Shown here piece by piece: positions 51,069-61,366 of a stretch of DNA of 64,000 bases. Within the stretch, counting starts at the first letter, position 1, and every line of letters begins with the position of its first letter. The translations under genes were made by a program, and so were the position numbers. The notes below the pieces were generated by a model. It was not told where the DNA came from. It saw only the letters and a list, made by a program, of their open reading frames with translations, and made no database searches. This DNA is from Peromyscus leucopus (taxonomy: Eukaryota; Chordata; Mammalia; Rodentia; Cricetidae): the NCBI RefSeq assembly GCF_004664715.2, contig NC_051074.1:21988058-22052057 (forward strand). The letters run 5' to 3'.

Positions 51069-52438
51069 ATGACCACCCATCCTCATGGCCTGCCACCCTA
51101 AAAGAAGAATCTGACAAAGTCTATACATGTTCTACTTACCATCGCTAGGGTACATTTGGCTCTGTGAAACTGGCCTATCATCACCTCACAGGCACCATTG
51201 TCATAAACTTTATAGACAACTAGAGCAGGACCTCTGGTTATCGTGTTCAGATGGCGACCCTGGAAAAACTACACCATCCTAACATAATTTCCTCTTCCAA
51301 TTCTTATAACACCACAACATTTCTTTGTGACTGAGAAAACTTGTTCCAAGAGTAAGGGAGAGGGCAGGTTCAGGAGGAAGAGGCACAGAAAACATTCGGG
51401 CAGATCTTGTCAGCATCAAGTTTTGTCATGACTTGACATCGTCCATCGAGACCTGAATTCTGAAAATATCCTTCTAGATGAAGAGGGCAACGTGAAGCTG
51501 GCAGACATTGGTCTTTCTACCAGAAGTAGAGCTGGCACTGTACTGCAAGGGCAATGTGGACCAGACCTTCAGTGCCCAGAACTGGTACCCGGGAGAGGTT
51601 ATGATGGGAAGAAAGCAGATGTGTGGAGTCGGGTGTGTTACTCTATTTTATCACCACTGGGTACCACCCTACACAGGAAGCACCCTGGAAGAGATCAGGA
51701 GAATATCATAAAAGGGACCTATGACATTTCAGCTCATGTTCTGGTATCTTGAAAACACAATTCACTAAATGCTCACAATTGCCCCAGAGTCCCTCCATTG
51801 ATGATCTTCAGCATCATCCCTGGCCATGAAATGGTAAGAAAACATCCCAAGTGACATCCACTTAGATCCCAATGTGCTAGAAACACTGTCGTCTTGGTTT
51901 AATATCAATGCCATTGTGTAATCCTTTGTAAAGAGAAAATGCAATGAAATGATGGGGACATACCTCATCATCAAAGAGCAGTCACACAAGGACCTGGGGT
52001 TTTCACTAGGCTGCACCACCTCAGCCAAGTCTGTGGACCTGTAGTTGCACCTCCCCATCTCCAGTTCACCTCTCTATCTCTGGTCTTCAGCTAAAACAAA
52101 GGGCCTGTGATCCCACCTTTGGCCTCTTCCACACCCAGTCCTCACCACAGCACCTGCTGGTGTGCCAACAGACCACGGCAGAAGATGGCAGAAGTGCCAC
52201 CATGCTGTACGTTGTCCCCAGAAGAAGGCCCACATATAGCTATGCACCTATCAAGAGCTGGGAGCCCCAAGTATCTACAGTGGCACATTGGAAGAGGAAA
52301 TGACCGGCACCTGGCCGGACTTTGCATGCAAAAGTAATCGCCTCTTCTGAACATGGGTTGCTTCCAACTTTTCTGTCAAAAGTGTGCTGCTTCTCTCGGG
52401 CTCCAAACACATAAGCCCATCCTATGTTCACCAATAAG
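51069..52438 (+). pseudogene. U19: Smok-like pseudogene, slot 1
   Basis: HRDLNSEN at 51444, then NVKLADIGLSTR: the KLA residues are kept where U4 and U9 read ENLA. Single-base losses are common (GCAGGTTCAGGAGG, GTGGACCAGACC, CAACAGACCACGG). C-terminal frame 52107-52337. AATAAG at 52433-52438. Shortest full unit (2548 bp), consistent with uncorrected deletions. Confidence 0.8.
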
Positions 52439-53428
52439 GTGGCTCCCCTGAGAGAGGCAACCTGCAGAGCCCAGTGAGGAATTGGGCATGCAGGTATTGC
52501 CTATGCTGGCTTTCCCAGCATGCTTTTCTCTATAGCATCACTATGTTTTAGACTTCATTTCCCAAGCTGCCTTTCTCTATATTGGCATGCCACTACAAAC
52601 TACCTTTCCCATAGTGCCTCTCATGTCTACCACTTCCATTTCCCTTTACATGACTAAAGTTTCTAAAGTCACATTTCAGCTTTAACATGGGAGGTTTGAG
52701 TCAAGATTTTTGCTTTTTCACCACTGGAGATAGGACATGTCTGTTCTCCCTGAGCTGGCTTTGTTTATGTTTTTCTTTGCTGACACTTTTTAGAGCGAGT
52801 GGTGCCTTATTCGAGGAAGGTGCTTTTGTGCCCAAGGAAAAATCACTGGGACTTGCTCATCTCCCCAGCCAGTCAGTAAAAAGAAGTGAAAGCACTCAAA
52901 ACAAAGCTTTCCTCCAGTTCCTCAGAGAGACTCCTCCCAGACAGCTCTGGGTTTGTCCCAGCTCATCCTTTTCTCACAAACAGCCAGAGGCTATAGGAAA
53001 AGGCTGAGTCCATCATTGGACAGCAGAAGATCTCACAATTTGGAGACCAGGCTCATTCACCCAGGACATTTTTAGAAGCTCTTCTGCAGTCAGTGCATTA
53101 TGCTTGCCAGGATTTCCTGAGCCCACAGAGATATCATGGTGGTCCTGCTCAGGTTTTTGTAAAGTGTGGTGTCTGTTATTTTTCACCTTCAGTCTAGGAA
53201 TGAAGACAAAGAGGGACATATGTGCAGAGTCTGACAGGGACCTCCTTGTAAGTAGTCACCATTGGAGCACACACCAGGCCGACGTGATGGAGGCAGCTGT
53301 TCCCTTGGACACTGCACATGCTGGAAGCTACTAGGGGACTCCTGGAGAGGACAGAGTGAGACAGTGAAGGGAAAGGTGCCTGGGGCCTAACATGGAACTT
53401 TCACTCTGTGGTTATATACCCTGCTATG

Positions 53429-53483
53429 ATTGGTCCATTTCTCTGTCAGACCTCACTGTGAGCGTGAGTGTCCTGTATATTAG
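53429..53483 (+). promoter_or_regulatory. U20 promoter, slot-2 variant
   Basis: ATTGG at 53429; TATATTAG at 53476; no CGTCA. Confidence 0.55.
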
Positions 53484-53602
53484 GCTGTGGACTGGCCTGC
53501 AGTTCTGTCCCTATCAGACCAGGTAACCTGTGGAACTTTTGCACTCTGTCTAGCTTGTTAGTTGTTTAGTTGCAGCTTCACAACTGTCTGCATAGGAGCA
53601 CC

Positions 53603-54996
53603 TTGACCACATAGCCTCATGACCTGTGCGCCCTAAAAGAAGAACCTGAAAAGTCAATACATATTCTTATTTACCATTGGCTAGGGTGCATTTGCTCTGT
53701 GAAACTGGCCTATCATCACCTCATAGTCAGCCTTTGGCCATAAATGTTATGACTACTAGAGCAGGATCTCGGTTATCGTGTTAGATGGCGACCCTGGATA
53801 AACTACACCATAACATAATTTGCTGCTTCCAGTTCTTACAACAGACAACATTTCTTTGTGACTGAGAAAACTTGTTCTAACGAGTAAGGAGGAGGGCAGG
53901 TTGCAGGAGGAAGAGGCAGAGAAAATATTAGGTCAGATCTTGTTATCATCAAGTTTTGCCATGACCTTGACATCGTCCATCTAGACCTGAATTCTGAAAT
54001 ATCTTCTAGATGAAGAGGGCAATGTGAAGCAGGTAGACTTTGTTATCTCCACCAGATGTAGAGCTGGCACTGTACTGCAAGGCAATGTGGACCAAGACCT
54101 TCAAATCCCAGAACTGGTGCTGGAGAGGGCTATGATGAGAAGAAGGCAGATGTGTGGAGTCAGGTGTGCTGCTCTATTTTATTACCACTGGGTACCACCC
54201 GTTCCAAGAAAGCATGTTGAAGAGATCGAGGGAATATCATAAAAGAGAACCTATGACTTTTCAGCTCATGTCTCTGAGTATCTTGAAAAACTAATTCACT
54301 AAATGCTCACGTTGTTCCACAAAGGAGGCCTCCACTGAAGACTTTCAGCAACATCCATGGTCATGAAATAGGAGGAAAACATCCCAAATGACACCTACTT
54401 AATCCAGTGTCCTAGAAACACTGTAGTGTTGGATTAATATCAATGGCATCTTGTAATCCTTTGTAAAGAGAAAATACAATGAAATGATGGGACATACTTC
54501 ATCATCAAAGAGCAGTCACACAAGGAGCTGGGGTTTTGCTTGGCTGCACCACCTGAGCCTAGTCTGTGGACCTTGAAGTTGTATCTCCTCCATCCTCAGT
54601 TCATCTCTCTATCTCTGGTTTTCACCTAAAACAAAGGGCTGTGAGCTCACTTTTGGCCTCATCCACATCCAGACCTCAAAACAGCACCTGCTTGTTGTGC
54701 CAAGAGAACCAGGGCAAGGGGCTAGAAGTACCTCCATCCTCTATGCTGTACCCAGATAAAGAACCTCACTTGTACTATGACCCTATCCACAGCTGCAGCT
54801 GCCCATGTTATCTACAGTGGTATATTGGAAGAAGAAAAGACACGACACCTGGGCCGGACTTTAACATGGAAAAGGCTTCCCCCTTCTGAACATCAGGGCT
54901 TCAAGAGACTGCACAGGAATTAGGACTTGTCTGTCAAGAGTGTGCTGCTTCTCTCGGGCTCCAAACACATAAGCCCATCCTATGTTCACCAATAAG
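53603..54996 (+). pseudogene. U20: Smok-like pseudogene, slot 2, with foreign 3' patch
   Basis: HLDLNSE at 53978, then a lost base (CTGAAATATC); KQVDFVIST in the frame 54024-54242. C-terminal frame 54566-54889. The end of the gene (about 54967-55016) switches to the slot-1 sequence ACACATAAGCCC with AATAAG (54991-54996) and CCCCTGAGAGAGG. Slot-2 markers (TTGCTGATGCTGG, 55054 on) resume downstream. Confidence 0.8.
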
Positions 54997-56001
54997 GTGG
55001 CTCCCCTGAGAGAGGCAACCTGCAGAGCCCAGTGAGGAATTGGGCATGCAGGTATTGCTGATGCTGGCTTTCCCAGCATGCTTTTCTCTATAGCATCACT
55101 ATGTTTTGACTTCTTTTCCCAAGCTGCCTTTCTCTATATTGGCATGCCACTGCAAACTACCTTTCCCATAGTGCCTCTCATGTTCACCACTTCCATTTCC
55201 CTTTACGTGACTAAAGTTTCTAAAGTCACATTTCAGCATTAACATGGGAGGTTTGAGTCAAGATTTTTGCTTTTCACCACTGGAGATAGGAGATGCCTGT
55301 TCTCCCTGAGCTGGCTTTGTTGTATGTTTTTCTTTGCTGACACTTTTTCAGAGGAGTGGTGCCTTATTCAAGGAAGTTGCGTTTGTGCCCAAAGGAAAAA
55401 TCACTGGGGACTTGCTCATCTCCCCCAGCCAGTCAGTAAAAAGAAGTGAAAGCACTCAAAACAAAGCTTTCCTCCAGTTCCTCCAGAGAGACTCCCTCCC
55501 AGACAGCTCTGGGTTTGGTCCCAGCTCATCCATTTCCTCACAAACAGCCAGAGGCTGTAGGAAAAGACTGAGTCCATCATTGGACAGCAGAAGATCTCAC
55601 AATTTGGAGAACCAGGCTCATTCACCCAGGACATTTTTAGAAGCTCCTTCTGCAGTCAGTGCATTATGCTTGCCAGGATTTCCTGAGCCCACAGAGACAT
55701 CATGGTGGGTCCTGCTCAGGTTTTTATAAAGTGTGGTGTCCTCTTATTTTTCAACCTTCAGTCTAGGAATCAAGACAAAGAGGGACATATGTGCAGAGTC
55801 TGACTTGGATACCTTGTAAGTAGTCACCATTGGAAGCACACACCAGGACGAGGTGATGGAGGCAGCTGTTCCCTTGGGACACTGCACATGGCTGGAAGCT
55901 ACTAGGGGACATCTGGAGAGGACAGAGTGAAACAGTGAAGGGAAATGTGCCTGGGTCCATACATGGAAACAGTCACCGTGGGTTATATACAGCCTACTAT
56001 G

Positions 56002-56056
56002 ATTGGTCCATTTCTCTGTCAGACCTCACTGTGAGGGTGAATGTCCTGTATATAAG
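56002..56056 (+). promoter_or_regulatory. U21 promoter
   Basis: ATTGG at 56002, TATATAAG at 56049; spacing 47 bp. The CGTCA site reads TGTCA, unlike the other slot-3 units. Confidence 0.6.
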
Positions 56057-56191
56057 GCTGCGGGCTGACAGCAGTTCTGTCTCTACAGACCAGGGAGCTG
56101 ATTTCAGTAACCTGTGGAACTTTTTCACTGCTATCTAGCTTGTTAGTTGTTGAGTTGCGGCTTCACAAAGATCTGTCTGCACAGGAGCACA

Positions 56192-57607
56192 ATGACCACC
56201 TAGCCACATGCTCTGCAGCCCTAAAAGAAGAACCTGAAAAGTCAATACATGTTCCTATTTACCATCAGGCAGGGTACATTTGGCTCTGTGAAACTGTCCT
56301 ATCATTGACCTACAGGCACCCATTGACCATAAATGTTAATAGACAACATAGAGCAGGACCTCTCGTTATCTTGTCAGATTGCGACCCTGGATAAACTACA
56401 CCATCCTAACATCGTTCACCTGTTCCAGCTTCTTACAACAGACACATTTCTTTGTGACTAAGAAAACTATGTTCCATCGAGTAAGGGATGAGGCAGGTTA
56501 CAGGAGGAAGAGCACAGAAAATATTCAGGGAGATTGTGTCAGCCATCAGGTTTTGCCATGACCTTGACATCGTCTATCAAGATCTGAATTCTGAAAATAT
56601 TCTACCAGATGAAGAGGGCAATGTGAAGTTGACAGACTTTGTTATCTCCACCAGATGTAGAGCTGGCACTGTACTGCAAGGCATAATGTGTTACCAAGAC
56701 CTTCAAGGCCCCAGAACTGGTCCTGGGAGAGGGCTATGATGGAAGAAAGCAGATGTGTAGAGTTTGCGTGTGTTGCTCTATTTTAATACCACCGGGTACC
56801 ACCCCTTCGAGGAGACACCCTGGAAGAGATCGAGGATAATATCATAAAAGGGACCTATGACATTCCAGCCATGTCTCTGGGTCATTTGAAAACCAAATTC
56901 AGTAAATGCTCACAATTGCCCCAGAAAGGAGACTCTCCATTGAAGACCTTCTACAACTCCGTGGCTCCTGAAATGGGAGAAAACATCCCAAATGCCACCT
57001 ACTTAGATCCAAAGTCCTAGACACACTGTTGTGTTCAGTTTAATATCAAAGCCATTTTGTAATCCTCTGTAAAGAGAAAATACAATGAAATGATGGGGAC
57101 ATACTTCATCATCAAAGAGCAGTCATACGAAGAGCTGGGGTTATCATTCTCTGCACCACCTCAGCCAAGTCTGTGGACCTTGAATTGTGCCTCCCCATTC
57201 CCAGTACATCTCTCTATGTTTGGTCTTCAGCTAAAACAAAGGCCAGTGAATCCACTTTGGCCTCTTCCACATCCAGCCCTCACCACAGCACCTGCCTGTT
57301 GTGCCAACAGCACCAGGCAAGAAGGTGGCTAGCAGTGCCTCCATCCCTGTACGTTGTCCCAGAAGAAGGCCACAATTATAGTTATGCACCCTGTTCAATA
57401 CTGTGGCTGCCCCAAGTATCTGCAGCACATATTGGAAGAGGAAATGACCTGGCACCTGGGCCAGCTTTTGACATGGAAAAGGCATCATCTCTTTTGAACA
57501 TCAGGTGCTTCAAGAGACTGCACAAGGGAATCACGAATTGCCTGTCAAGAGTGTGTTGCTTCCCTCGGGCTCCAAACACACAAGCCCATCCTATGTTCAC
57601 CAATAAA
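56192..57607 (+). pseudogene. U21: Smok-like pseudogene, slot 3
   Basis: Open stretch at 56488-56739 with KIFREIVSAIRFCHDLDIV, YQDLNSENILPDEEGN and LTDFVIST. The slot-3 TAA is masked by an extra base (CAAGGCATAATG), but the DVW to TAG change remains (GATGTGTAGAG, about 56752-56762). C-terminal open frame 57173-57646. AATAAA at 57602-57607, where U11 and U16 have AACAAA. Confidence 0.85.
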
Positions 57608-58613
57608 GTGGCTCCTCTGAAAGAGGCAACCTGCAGAGCCCAGTGAGGAATTGGGCAGGCAGGTATTGCCTATGCTGGCTTTCCCAGCATGCTTTTCTCT
57701 GTAGCAACACTAGGTTTAGACTTCATTTCCCAAGCTGCCTTTCTCTATATTGGCATGCCACTACAAACTACCTTTCCCATAGTGCCTCTCATGTCTACCA
57801 CTTCCATTTCCCCTTACATGGCTAAAGTTTCTAATGTCAAGTTTCAGCTTTAACGTGGGAGGTTTGAGTCAAGATTTTTGCTTTTGGACCACAGGAGATA
57901 GGAGATATCTGTTCTCCCTGAGCTGGCTTCGTTATATTTTTTTCTTTGCTGACACTTTCCTGGAGCAAGTGGGGCCTTATTCGAGGAAGGTGCTCTTGTG
58001 CCCCAAGGAAAAATCACTGGGACTTCCTCATCTCCCCCAGCCAGTCAGTAAAAAGAAGTGAAAGCACTCAAAACAAAGCTTTTCTTCAGTTCCATCAGAG
58101 AGACTCCCTCCCAGACAGCTCTGGGTTTGCTCCCAGCTCATCCTTTTCTACATAAACAGCCAGAGGCTGTAGGAAAAGGCTGACTCCATCATCTGGAAAG
58201 CAGAAGAGCTCACAATTTGGAGTACCAGGCTCATTCACCCAGGAAATTTTTAGAAGATCCTTCTGCATTCAGTGCATTATGCTTGCCAGGATTTCCTGAG
58301 CCCACAGAGACATCATGGTGGGGTCCTGCTCAGGTTTTTATAAAGTGTGGTGTCCTCTTATTTTCAACCTTCAGTCTAGGAATCAAGACAAAGAGGGGCA
58401 AATGTACAGAGTCTGACAGGGACCTCCTTGTAAGTAGTCACCATTGGAGCACACACCAGGCTGAAGTGATGGAGGGAGCTGTTCCCTTGGGACACTGCAC
58501 CTGGCTGGAAGCGATAGGGACTTCTGGAGAGGACAGAGTGAGACAGTGAAGAGGGAAGGTGCCTGGGGCCATACATGGAAACAGTCACCATGGGTTATAT
58601 ACAGCCTACTATG

Positions 58614-58669
58614 ATTGGTCCATTTCTCCGTCAGACCTCACTGTGAGGGGTGAATGTCCTGTATATAAG
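58614..58669 (+). promoter_or_regulatory. U22 promoter
   Basis: ATTGG at 58614, CGTCA, TATATAAG at 58662; spacing 48 bp. Confidence 0.6.
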
Positions 58670-58806
58670 GCTGTGGACTGGCCTGCAGTTCTGTGTCTAC
58701 AGACCAGGGAGCTGATTTCAATAACCCGTGGAAATTTTTCACTGCTATCTAGCTTGTTAGTTGTTGAGTTGTGGCTTCACAAAGATCTGTCTTGCATAGA
58801 AACTCA

Positions 58807-60192
58807 GTGACCACCCATCCTCATGGCCTGCCACACCTAAAAGAAGAATCTGCAAAGTCTATACGTGTTCCTACCTACCATCGGCTAGGGTACATTTGGC
58901 TCTGTGAAACTGGCCTATCATCGCCTCACAAGCACCCAAGGTCAATAAACTTTATAGACAACCTAGAGCAGGACCTCTGGTTATTGTGTTCGATGGCGAC
59001 CCTGGAAAAACTACACCATCCTAACATAATTTGCCTCTTCCAAATTCTTATAACACCACAACATTTCTTTGTGACTGAGAAAACTTGTTCCAAGAGTAAG
59101 GGAAGAAGGCAGGCTGCAGGAGGAAGAGGCACAGAAAACATTCGGGCAGATCTTGTCAGGCATCAAGTTTTGTCATGACTTGACATCGTCCATCGAGACC
59201 TGAATTCTGAAAATATCCTTCTAGATGAAGAGGGCAACGAGAACTGGCAGACATTGTCTTTCTACCAGAAGTAGAGCTGGCACTGTACTGCAAGGGCAAT
59301 GTGGAGCCAGGACCTTCAGTGCCCAGAACTGGTACCCGGAGAGGGTTATGATGGGAAGAAAGCAGATGTGTGGAGTCCGGTGTGTTACTCTATTTTATCA
59401 CCACTGGGTACCACCCTACACAGGAAGCACCCTGGAAGAGATCACAGAGAATATCATAAAAGGGACCTATGACATTTCAGCTCTGGTACTTGAAAACACA
59501 ATTCACTAAATGCTCACAATAGCCCCCAGAGTCCCTCCATTGATGATCTTCAGCATCATCCCTGGCCCATGAAATGGTAAGAAAACATCCCAAGTGACAT
59601 CCACTTAGATCCCAATGTGCTAGAAACACTGTCGTCTTGGTTTAATATCAATGCCATTGTGTAATCCTTTGTAAAGAGAAAATACAATGAAATGATGGGG
59701 ACATACCTCATCATCAAAGAGCAGTCACACAAGGAGCTGGGGTTTTCACTAGGCTGCACCACCTCAGCCAAGTCTGTGGACCCTGTAGTTGCACCTCCCC
59801 ATCTCCAGTGCACCTCTCTATCTCTGGTCTTCAGCTAAAACAAAGGGCCTGTGAGCCCACCTTTGGCCTCTTCCACACCCAGTCCTCACCACAGCACCTG
59901 CCTGGTGTGCCAACAGCACCATGGCAGAAGATGGCCAGAAGTGCCACCATGGCTGTACGTTGTCCCCAGAAGAAGGGCCCCACATATAGCTATGCACCTA
60001 TCAAGAGCTAGGAAGCCCCAAGTATCTACAGTGGCACATAGGAAGAGGAAATGACCAGGCACCTGCACTGGACTTTGCCATGCAAAAGTAATCGCCTCTT
60101 CTGAACATGGGTTGCTTCCAACTTTTCTGTCAAAAGTGTGCTGCTTCTCTTGGGCTCCAAACACATAAGCCCATCCTATGTTCACCAATAAA
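58807..60192 (+). pseudogene. U22: Smok-like pseudogene, slot 4
   Basis: HRDLNSEN at 59191. The DIG site has lost bases (GAACTGGCAGACATTGTC). The C-lobe helix region is shortened (CAGCTCTGGTACTTG). C-terminal frames at 59808-60011 and 59851-60054. AATAAA at 60187-60192. The spacer shares the deletion of U7 (CACTTTCCCCAGAGTGAGTG at about 60538-60557). Confidence 0.85.
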
Positions 60193-61176
60193 GTGGCTCC
60201 TCTGAAAGACGCAACCTGCAGAGCCCAGTGAGGAATTTGGCAGGCAGGTATTGCCTATGCTGGCTTTCCCAGCATGCTTTTCTCTACAGCATCACTATGT
60301 TTCAGACTTCATTTCCCAAGGTGCCTTTCTCTATATTGGCATGCCACTACAAACTACCTTTCCCATAGTGCCTCACATGTCCACCATTTCCATTTCCCTT
60401 TACATGACTAAAGTTTCTAAAGTCACATTTCAGCTTTAACATGGGAGGTTTGAGTCAAGATTTTTGCTTTCACCACAGGAGATAAGAGATGTCTGTTTTC
60501 CCTGAGCTGGCTTTGTTATTTTTTTTTTCTTTGCTAACACTTTCCCCAGAGTGAGTGGTGCCCAAAGGAAAAATCACTGGGGACTTCCTCATCTCCCCCA
60601 GCCAGTCAGTAAAAAGAAGTGAAAGCACTCAAAACAAAGCTTTCCTACAGTTCCTTCAGAGAGACTCTCTCCCAGACAGCTCTGGGTTTGCTCCCAGCTC
60701 ACTCATTTCTCACAAACAGCCAGAGGCTGTAGGAAAAGGCTGAGTCCATCAGCCGGACAGCAGAAGAGCTCACAATTTGGAGAGCCAGGCTCATTCACCC
60801 AGGACATTTTTAGAAGTTCCTTCTGCAGTCAGTGTATTATGCTTGCCAGGATTTCTTGAGCCCACATAGATACCATGGTGGGGTCCTGTCAGATTTTTGT
60901 AAAGTGTGGTGTCCTCTTATTTTTCATGCTTTTGTCTCAGAATGGAGACAAAGAGGGATATATGTACAAAGTCTGACAGGGACCTCCTTGTAAGTAGTCA
61001 CTATTGGAGCACACACCAGGCCGAAGTGATGGAGGCAGCTGTTCCCTTGGGACACTGCACATGGCTGGAAGCAACTAGGGGACTCCAGGAGAGGACAGAG
61101 TGAGACAGTGAAGGGGAAAATGTTCCTGGGGCCTAACATGGAGACAGTCACCGTGGGTTATATACAGCCTACTGTG

Positions 61177-61232
61177 ATTGGTCCATTTCTTCGTCAGACC
61201 TCACTGTGAGGGGTGAGTGTCCTGTATATAAG
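61177..61232 (+). promoter_or_regulatory. U23 promoter
   Basis: ATTGG at 61177, CGTCA, TATATAAG at 61225; spacing 48 bp. Confidence 0.6.
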
Positions 61233-61366
61233 GCTGCGGGCTGACAGCAGTTCTGTCCCTATAGACCAGGGAGCTGATTTCAATAATTGTGGAACTTTTT
61301 CACTGCTATCTAGCTTGTTAGTTGTTGAGTTGGGGCTTCACAAATATCTGTCTGCACAGGAGCACA

